A DNA stretch of 64,000 nucleotides from Struthio camelus (Eukaryota > Chordata > Aves > Struthioniformes > Struthionidae). Below, piece after piece: positions 55,740 through 64,000 of the stretch; the stretch's first letter is position 1, and each line of letters begins with the position of its first letter. The position numbers and the translations under genes were made by a program. Where the stretch lies: contig NC_090942.1 in NCBI RefSeq assembly GCF_040807025.1, positions 40,626,911 to 40,690,910 on the forward strand, read 5' to 3'. The notes below the pieces were generated by a model. That model did not search any database, was not told the DNA's origin, and saw nothing but the letters and a program-made list of their open reading frames with translations.

Positions 55740-57110
55740 TGGCCATACTGCGTCAGACTATGGGTCTGCCAAACTCTTTTTTGATCTTAATGACCAGGAC
55801 TGAACAGTTAGGAAGACAGTATAAAGAATAGGTCAAGTATAGTACAATAATCCTTCTTGGTATATACTCAGAGTTTTCAGTAAGTCATTGGCTAGGGACA
55901 TCCTGAACCAAAGGCTGCATGTGCTCCATTGCATTTATTAGCTGCCAGTGGTGTTACTTCCCACAAAACTTGTTTAATCCCTTTTTGAAAGCAATGATAG
56001 TTTTAGCTCCCACAACTTCTGGAAGTAGTGAGCTCCATACCTCCCCAGCTTCTGGAAAAAAAAATCCTTTTGATTGCTTTTCCTGTCCAATATTTCCTCA
56101 GAGTGCCCACTTACAAGGAAAAGTGAATGACAGTTCCCTGCCTTCTCTCTACCACCTCTTACTTTATATATATTCCAATCATCTTTTATCAGTCTTCCAG
56201 GCATTGTCAGCTTTGTCTTTTTTCAAACAGAAAATTCTAGTATTGGTAGCGACTTTTTAAACAGAAATCATTCTCTATGTTTGATTATTCTTTTCTACCT
56301 TTACCTTCTTTCTGACATGGGATAACCAGAGCTTCATACTGTTCTCAAGATGTGTACATACCACTGATTTATACAAAGATGTCACAATGTTTTCTACTCT
56401 CTTCTCTCTTCCTTTTCTAATAATTTCTGATATTTTTGACGTGGCACTGGAAATGAAGTTTCTAAAGAATTACCCATAGAGGCTCTAAGATCTCCTTCCT
56501 TGGCAATAATAGCTCATGTAGAATTTACCATTATGCATATACAGTTAGGATTGTTTTTTTTGCCTCTGTGCATTACTTCACACTTATTGAGGCTGAACTT
56601 CATCTTCTAGTCTAACCCCTACACGCCACAGGATGAGATCCTTCTGCAACTCTGTTGTCAGCTTCACTTCCGCTCCTGCAAATGATTTTGCACCGGGAGC
56701 AAAACTGTGCTGCTTCCTTACTCACTCTCTTCCCAAGACCATTTCTGAGTATGCTAACTAGTGCAGGTCCCAGCATGAATACTCGTGGGAGTCCAATTGC
56801 AACTTCCCTGCAGTATAAATAATGACTATTTATTGCTACCCCATCAACCCCTCTCTTTCAACTAGTTACTACTTCAGAAGACAGCCTTTCTTCTGAATCT
56901 GTGACAGCTCAGCTTCTTTAGTTTCATTGGCAAGGGATGGTGTCAAAAGCTCTTTTGAAATCACTACATTGTATCAGCCTGGTTTATCTGTTTGTTGATG
57001 TTGTTAAAGAACTTCACAATTATGACAAAGTTTTTCAATCAACAAAAAGACGTGTTGATTTTTCTACAGCCTATCAATCACATCTGTCTGTGTGCTGAAT
57101 CCTCACCCCA
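55740..57110 (-). mobile_element. Ancient CR1-type LINE relic (minus strand)
   Basis: This starts with GGCCATACTGCGTCAGACTA and continues with CTTGTTTAATCCCTTTTTGA, TCAAGATGTGTACATACCAC, GATTTATACAAAGATG, TGTGCATTACTTCACACTTA, GATGAGATCCTTCTGCAACT and a TTTGAAATCAC/ACATTGTATC stretch. This is the reverse complement, in order, of a conserved sauropsid CR1 reverse-transcriptase region and 3' UTR familiar from turtle genomes. The length is about 1.3 kb, with many indels and no intact ORF. It probably predates modern birds. Boundaries are approximate. Confidence 0.8.
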
Positions 57111-60100
57111 CCCTCCATCACGGATTTGCTGCATGGCCTCAGACAAGTTTTAGTGACTACTACATCAATAACAGGACTCAGGTGCTGAAAATGGAGACTC
57201 ACAATTCTTAGATCCAAAATAACTGTCTTCAAAATCCTCACCCAGTTGCTTTCCAGCTATGGAGCTGCTTACATTCCCTAAACTCTTATTTCAGAGGGGT
57301 TCCCAAAACAGGTCTATGTCTGCTCTAGTATATGATTCCCAGCAATCTAGTTCCACTCCTAAGCGTCCAGTCTAGACAGCCTTGAGTATGAAAACTGAAC
57401 GAGTTCAGTAGCTAGGATTAAGGAAGCTGTAATGTCCTTGTGGTGCTTGTAGCATCCCCCAAAAGAAGGAACATATGAATTCATATTTTCACAGATGGAG
57501 GATTGGAACCAAACCAGGTCTCCCACAAGCAGGAGTTTTGGGGTTTCTAATCACTGAACAGGAGGGAAAGGACAGGAGGGTTTCTCCTGTGCCTTCGGTG
57601 CTCATGTCCTATATGAAAGGGCCATCTTAGGCTTCTGACACCATGAAAGACATTAACTCCCTCCTAGCAGAGGAAGCAGCTCCCTGTAACACAGTTTTAG
57701 TTTTGAGGGAGTGGAGAGATGCACCGGCAGATGTTGCAATCATACTTGCCTGCCTGCTCTGCCTCAGCGTTGGAACACCTCCTGCGTAGCAGAGTTGGCA
57801 AAACTGAATGTTTGTCAGCGTCCTGCTTATGAATCTGCAGCGTGGTCCTAACCTAACACTCTTGTATTCACACTCTAGTGGTTAAGGCACACTGTCCATC
57901 TGCAAATTTTGCAGTAGCAGTAGCCGTAATATCAGTAGCCCAGCATTTTACAATGTCTTCGACACTAAGCCCCAGACACTGAGACTTCAGTCACATAAAT
58001 GTCATTGGCATTTCACAGTGAGAAGCTTAGAGTGCATCCCACATGGTCCCAACCCCCACTTGCCTGCCCCAGGTACTAGACAGGAAACCTGGATAGGGCA
58101 GGAAGTGCTGGTGACTGCACCAAGCTGCAGGATTCTTTAAGGTGAACTGCTGCAACACTGAGCACTGCAATACCAAGACCCTCTGTAGACCTAACTCATA
58201 CTCCCTTGTCTGTAAAATGAAGATATTATCCTTCCCTTGAAAAGGAGACATACAAATAATCCCACTAACGCTAATGAAGCATCACTAATACACTGATAAA
58301 TGCCCTAAGAATACCTAAATATTTATTCACTGAATGAAAAAATAAATAAGGCAAAAGGGACTCCTTGCATGCAGAGGTCTAAAATAACCATCTGTTTTCT
58401 CCTGTGAGAACCATCTCTTCTGTGTCCTGAATGAGGATTGGGCCAAATAGAAAAATGGTGTATGATACTGTACTTAATTCTATCATACTTTGTGCTTACA
58501 AGACAGTCAAATTACTGTTGCACAAGTTGCCTAATTGTTAAAAGTTTGACACTGTGACAATGCCTTTGAACACTGTTTTGTACATAGTAGGTATTTAAGC
58601 ATGCACAGTTCTGAGGCTCTGAAACTCTGCAATACAACGGGGTGAATTAAGGACATAGTGGCAATCTTCACTTTGAATTTCCTTGCTTTTCTCAGCTGAA
58701 GTCAGATCCTGAATGCTATTGCAACATACTGCAGCTTTTTTGCATTTAATTAGATTTACATCCCACTTGGTTATCACAGGCTAGTTGGTAACAGACCTGT
58801 GCACATTCTGCAGTTGGTGCTACGCCTGCAAAACGGCCAGCAAGAAGTTACGGGAACTGCATGAGGCGGCCTTTGTTAGGGGAATGAAAATAGTTGAATT
58901 TGGTTAAGCACAACATTCATTTGTGAGGCAAAATGAATTTGTTTATATATGCGGGAGGCCCAAAAGGCAGCTTCATTTGTCATGATGTTTTCAGGCTTTC
59001 AGTATGCACATGGATAAGGGACCAAACATCTATCTCAAGTAGTAAATACACAGTATCTCTGCCAGCAAGCTCAGCCATAAAATGAGGTCAGAGAAAATAC
59101 TAAGCCTAAAATTATGTTTTTGTAGCTCATTGTAGTATGTTTAAATGTCTATAGACCAACTGCCAAAGTGAAAAGGATCCTCTCTTTCACTGTACATTAT
59201 TTAGAGCTCATGGATCTTTTAACCATGTCAGTGGTATATATCTGTATGAGACAATATATGTATCTGAGGAAAAAACAATTATAATACAAACAGCCAGCTG
59301 AGGAATTCCTGAAGGACCGGTTCTGCTCCACTTTTCTCCGGATGTCACCAGAGCAGAAGCTTTGTTATGTTCCAGCAGTCACTTCAGGAAACGTTTTGCT
59401 ATATGAATTAAACTGCAATTAAGCTGCAAACGCCTTCATTTACCATTAGATTTAAACTGTTTTTTTTTTCAATTTTTAACAGAAATGTTGACAATCTAAC
59501 TAATGATGGCAATATTCAATGAACTACTGGTTTAAATGGGCCCAATCTTGTACTTCTTTCTGAAATAAAATTTTAGTTCTTTAAAATTCAGAAGTGCAGG
59601 ATCAGGCCACTGCTCAAGCGGCTGCTACACTTCCCTTACTGTATGCAAGGGCTTTATTCGACTGCAAAAACAAAAACTTCTTGATTTGACATACAAAAGG
59701 TCATTCTACTGAGCATACCTCACATGAAGGGAGGCAAAATGTGACTGGCATTAGTCTGTTCAGCTAGCTCACTAAGTCCATCTCTCTCTCTTTATAAATC
59801 TTGTTTTCCAGCTCCTGAAATGTATGCTATAGACTGAATGTGTGTTTTTTTAAAAAAGAAGTTTTTGTTGCAGTGTCAAATGGGTTTTGGAAGGGGGAGG
59901 ACAGAGTAAAATTACACTCTAGGTAGCCTTACAGTAGAGAAAGAGAGAGCTTCTGTACCACATTTCAACCAGGGACATGTTTGGCTGCTGAGTCATAAAC
60001 CCTGAAAGACAGTGTTTATAATAGAGCCCTCACCTATAGCTGGGTTAGGTGGTGCCTATAGCAATATCAAAGGCCTTCTTTATTACAAAACAAAGTGACT

Positions 60101-63100
60101 GCAAAGTTCGATGATTTGTCATAGGGCTGTTGCTACGGTTTCATTTTTAAGAGAAGCTGTTTACTGTCCTATGCTTACTTAAAGAGCAGAATTTATGGTT
60201 GAAACATTAAAGATCTGAATCGGTGTCCCTCTCCAAAAATACATTCAGGCTGTAATAAAAGAAAAGTATTCATGCTGTGGGATACATATCTCATGCTGAT
60301 CAGAAAAGACTTCCCAAATGAGAAGACAAACTATAAACGAAATGAGATGCGTTCCAAAGTTCTCAGGAAGAAGAAAAACAGCTCCTCATCCTCGTCCCCT
60401 GAAGAAGTTTGTTGTCATGAATCTGTAAACAACATACGAAAGCAAACTGCGAAAACACAATGCAGAGAGTCTGGCTTTCTATTCTCCACGAGCCCCCGCT
60501 TTGTCAGGCCCAGGATTTAAAAAAGAATAGAAGACGATTAAGGGAGCGCCTTCTTAAACAGATAAATCTGCTGTTAAAATCTTGTATGTGAGCGGACTGC
60601 TCTCTCGCCTACAGAACTGAACACTACCTAAACCAAATGTGGGCCACAGTGAAAAGGCCTTGATCTGTTTAGTCCAATTTTCATAATAAAACTCGCCATG
60701 CAACGGTGGTTCCTTCTTGTAAGAGTCCGGGAACTGGAACAAGAAAGGTCTGAGAGCCAGGACTGAACTACGTTAGGAGAGTGAAATAAGAACTCGGGAA
60801 ATACCAAGCTATAGTGCATCTGACTCAGTGTAATCTTATTTCCTCTTCAAAGACTAAGAATCTTTTCAAAATATTTCTGTGACCTTCTGATTTTTGAATC
60901 AAAATGACGTATTAAACTGAAAATTTTCATTTGGGGTAACAGTTTCATTATTAATGAAGTTTTTAATATTATTAAAATATAAAATATATTAAAAACTAAC
61001 ACAAATGCAACATTTAGCTGGGTAAGCCAGTCATGAACCAGAGAACGATGACATGTATGATTACTCTTATTGCCTTGGAAAAGCCATGTCTTCAGCACAT
61101 CCAGTGGCCACTGCCTATTATAAGACCATTAGAAAAATGCCCAAGTAAACACATTTCAATCTTTAGTTACTAAATAGTTATAATTCTCCAAATTCTAGCT
61201 TTGAGCCAATCACTTCAGGAAAAACTGTAAAGGTGGTATCAGCAGCAGCATCTGATTTTTAAAAAGAGGGAATATAAGTTGACCGTGAAAGAAGAGATGG
61301 GTTCTCTGAACTCTAATTTGATCAAAAGAAACTTTAGGAAGATCTAAAACAGGGTTGAAGATGCCATCAAAGGAATCAAAGTAATGTAAGCTGAAAAATT
61401 GCAGAAGTCTACAAGCAGCTATTGAATCTTTGAAACGATAGCAATCTATGAAGCATCTGGATAGGGTTCCAAGTATCTCAGTTTGGGATGATAAAAACGA
61501 CTGTAAGTGTGACCAGTAAACAAAATGTCATGGATCAAAAGATCTATGAAGTGAGAAGAGATGGGGCTTAGAACGTCCCAACAGGAATGAGACACTACAA
61601 GCTGAAATAAAAACTGGAGAAGGATATAGAATAGCCAGAGACCGCAGTCAAATTCCAGCACATAAATATGGAATTGGTCTGTCAGTAAGTCTAGAAGAGC
61701 CAGGTAAGTAAACACGTGGGTAAACTGTGAAGATGATCAATTTGACAGGTGAACAATTTTAGCGTTTCACCTTTCATGAAGACAGAGAACTTAACCCTGG
61801 AAGAGAAACTATACTATCAAGATCTAATACAAATCGTGATGCATAGTTTACATGAAGCCATTCACATGAGCTAATGACAGCATGCTGAGAGCTAGAGCGG
61901 ATAAAAAAAGATCCAGCAGAAGAGACCTGTGGAGACTTTGTTCTTGGCTTATCCAGATGCTACTGAGGCTACAGAAAAATTGCAACAAACAGATACTTAA
62001 TTGGATGTGGATGTACAGATTCAAGATCAACAAACAAGGCCAAGTAGATTTTAAGGCAAGCCTGCAAAACAGAGGACCTAAGGACACAAGCAGTCCTGCA
62101 GATGTTTGTCTTAAGAGCAACTCATTGTTTTGTAGCCCGCTAGGCGTGCTACCTTTATGGAATATAAGCATATGCAGTATGCTAGATGGCAGCTTGCTAT
62201 GTGACCTAACGTGTTATGTGACCCAGCTATAGGAAAACCTCACTCCCTCTGCTTGGTCCATCCATCTTCCAGAGCACTGACTCACACATCCAGAAGCCGA
62301 CAGCTGCCATGGTTTAAACATTAAACCACAGTTGTCTTCCCTCTCCCCCTTCCCTTCTGCCAGATATTATCACCACCTCGCACATGCAGCTGAAGAAAAT
62401 CTCTGCATGGCCTTCCGCTGCTCCAGTTCACAGGCAGCCTAAGGGTTACATGAACATTGGGGTCGTGTAGTATAGTCATCCATTTGCTTCTGCCACATCT
62501 GCTAGAGAGGTCAAGAGAAGCACAGGCAGGTGGGAACAGGAATATTTCCAGCTGTCATAGCAAGACTCACCATGCTGCCGGCCAAAGACTTTAGATAGCT
62601 GAAAGACAGTCAAAACATGAGTTGCACAAAGTAAGGTATATGGGCAGACCAGTGCTGTGAACTGACTACATGCTACGCCTTGTCTGCTGGAGACACGTCA
62701 GATGTTAGAGTGAGACCAAAGAAGCAAGAAACAACAGCAGGGAAACATCCGCAGAGTGATCTGAGACAAGAGATGAGAGTGCTTTTGTGCGGGTTTCTGG
62801 TTGCTCTCAACTGTGAGCAAAGTGCTTGATTTTGTGTGTGTATGTTTAGACGTTAATTACACAGACATTCAAGATTAATAGTAGATTGCAAGGACTTCTG
62901 GCCCAAGACCTCATGTACTTATTGGTCTGTAAACTAGCAACAGCCAAGATGATATATGGATAACGACAGTTAAGAACGGTGGTTTTTTTCCACTGGTTAA
63001 CAGAAGCGTTGACTTGTCTTCACAAAACTGCACCGTGCTGGATGCGCCGCTTTTTCTCATTCTCCATTCCTCACTTTTCTTTTTGCTCTACCTTTTTTCA

Positions 63101-63249
63101 CAGACGTGCTCTTTACCTTTGCTTTCGACTGTGCGCAATTTACGCTTGGAACACAGAACAAATTTAACGGCGTCAAATGAGTTACCGTGACAGCGCCTAA
63201 AGCAACGCTGCGATGCTGCGCGCAACACAAACTTACTCAGGCCGCCTCG
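57111..63249. other. Intergenic region upstream of the FRS2-like CpG island
   Basis: No gene is recognised. Minus-strand ORFs at 61446-61715 and 61848-62171 and + ORFs at 60272-60520 and 61882-62232 show no domain I know and are taken as chance. A small TGGTTTAA/TTAAACCA dyad sits near 62310. Confidence 0.55.
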
Positions 63250-63253
63250 CAAG

Positions 63254-63289
63254 AAAATAAAATAAAATAAAATAAATATATATTTATTT
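63254..63289. repeat. (AAAAT)n microsatellite with a 20-bp AT palindrome
   Basis: Four AAAAT units run into AAATAAATATATATTTATTT (63270-63289), a perfect palindrome. It lies at a very sharp AT to GC boundary just before the CpG island. Confidence 0.9.
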
Positions 63290-63304
63290 ATTTTAACCTG
63301 AGAA

Positions 63305-64000
63305 ACCAGTAGGACTCGCTGCCCGGCAAGCCGCTCTCTCAGCGGGCCGGCGGCGCCCCCCCTCCCTCAGCAGCCGGCCGCTGCGCGGAGCAGCCCCCCT
63401 CCCCCCGCCGCCCGGCCGTTAGGGGCGCGGCGAGGGCGCCCAACGGCCGGCGGCGGCGCGCGCGCCCCCAACGGCTGCCCCGCGGCCCGCGCCGGCCCCC
63501 GCCGCCCTGCCCGCTGCCCCCGGAAGCGCTCCGCTCCCTACCCCGGAAGTTGTCGCGGGCACAGTCCGGCCCAGAGCGAGGCCCTGTTGCTGCCGCTATC
63601 GGGAGGCGCAGCCGTTAGCAGCGGCGCGACTCGGGGCCGCCGTCTCGCCCCTCATAGGCGGCCCGGCCCGGCCCGGCCCGACCCGGCCCGCTGGCTCGGA
63701 CAGCCAGCCAGCCGGCCAGCGCGGGGCTCATGGCGGAGGTGAGTGCTGGTCCGTCTGCCCTCGGCTCCTTCTGGCGGGGGTGCCGAGCCGGCTCGGCGGG
63801 GAGAGGGTGACGGGGCGGGCTGCCGGGCCCGGCTCGCCCTCGGGCGGCGGCCGCCTCTTGGCTCGCCGCCTCCTGCGGCAGGCGGGCCGGGCCGGGCCGG
63901 GCCCGGCGGGGGCTCCGCGGCAGGACCTGACCCCCTCCTCCCCCTGCCCGGGCTGCGGGCGGCTCTGTGGGTTTGGGGGCCTGGGGGCGGCGGCCCCCCG
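63305..64000 (+). promoter_or_regulatory. FRS2: CpG-island promoter, probably FRS2
   Basis: Extreme GC and CpG density starts at about 63305 and runs to the window end. Two ETS/GABPA sites (CCGGAAG at 63520-63526 and 63543-63549) and repeated AACGG/CCGTTA motifs (about 63416, 63440, 63467, 63610) are visible; there is no TATA box. A GGCCC tandem lies near 63660-63690. Assignment to FRS2 rests on vertebrate gene order after YEATS4, not on coding sequence. Confidence 0.65.
63550..63738 (+). other. FRS2: First exon of a + strand gene, probably FRS2 5' UTR
   Basis: The segment ends in ATGGCGGAG|GTGAGT, an excellent donor at 63739. The ATG at 63730 would encode Met-Ala-Glu if used. FRS2 proteins begin differently and their first exons are noncoding, so this ATG is best read as 5' UTR or an upstream ORF start. 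The transcription start is a guess placed after the ETS sites. The next exon is outside the window, so the identity is inferred from synteny (CPSF6-LYZ-YEATS4-FRS2-CCT2 in human). Confidence 0.5.

Noticed and set aside
55380-56260. + strand ORFs of 105 and 113 codons
   Set aside because: They lie within reverse-oriented CR1 relics and read the antisense strand of the retrotransposon.
61446-62232. Cluster of hydrophobic minus-strand ORFs (89 and 107 codons) and a + ORF of 116 codons
   Set aside because: No recognisable domain, overlap on opposite strands and no splice or promoter context; most likely chance, although an unrecognised old repeat cannot be excluded.

Overview
The window comes from a bird nuclear genome. 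It contains a chicken-type (c-type) lysozyme gene of egg-white class, CR1 non-LTR retrotransposons ending in the avian/reptilian octamer tail, and the vertebrate gene order CPSF6 - LYZ - YEATS4 - (FRS2), all on the + strand. By memory comparison the mature lysozyme differs from chicken at about 27 of 129 positions, so this is not chicken. I cannot name the species.

Layout. Positions 1-1024 are the end of the last CPSF6 coding intron. Positions 1025-1214 are the last coding exon of CPSF6, encoding the Arg/Asp/Glu/Ser-rich C-terminus. About 13 kb of AT-rich, non-coding DNA follows, probably CPSF6 3' UTR and downstream sequence. It ends near 14.4-14.5 kb with two exon-like segments bounded by good splice signals and paired AATAAA signals. 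From 14.5 to 30.7 kb is the LYZ upstream domain, with a short CR1 tail (18.26-18.39 kb), an ancient minus-strand CR1-type relic (23.4-24.2 kb), a hairpin about 6.2 kb upstream of LYZ, and a GC-rich pocket (26.64-27.30 kb). LYZ is complete in four exons (30878-34895). YEATS4 (GAS41) starts 1.37 kb after the LYZ stop codon from a CpG island and is complete in seven exons (36264-41531, 227 aa). From 42 to 63.3 kb I find no gene. This stretch holds a degraded CR1 (55.3-55.74 kb) next to an older CR1-type copy (55.74-57.11 kb), both on the minus strand. A second CpG island starts at about 63.3 kb and contains a first exon ending in a clean GTGAGT donor, which by synteny is probably the 5' noncoding exon of FRS2.

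How the genes relate. CPSF6 (pre-mRNA 3'-end processing) and YEATS4 (a histone acyl-lysine reader in TIP60/SRCAP complexes) are housekeeping genes. LYZ is a secreted muramidase expressed in oviduct and myeloid cells. In chicken the LYZ regulatory domain is known to contain the YEATS4 promoter, and the same compact arrangement is seen here. I found no new multi-gene system. The observations most worth checking are the candidate spliced terminal exons of CPSF6, an unusually cationic lysozyme with an N-glycosylation sequon, and several uncatalogued hairpins.
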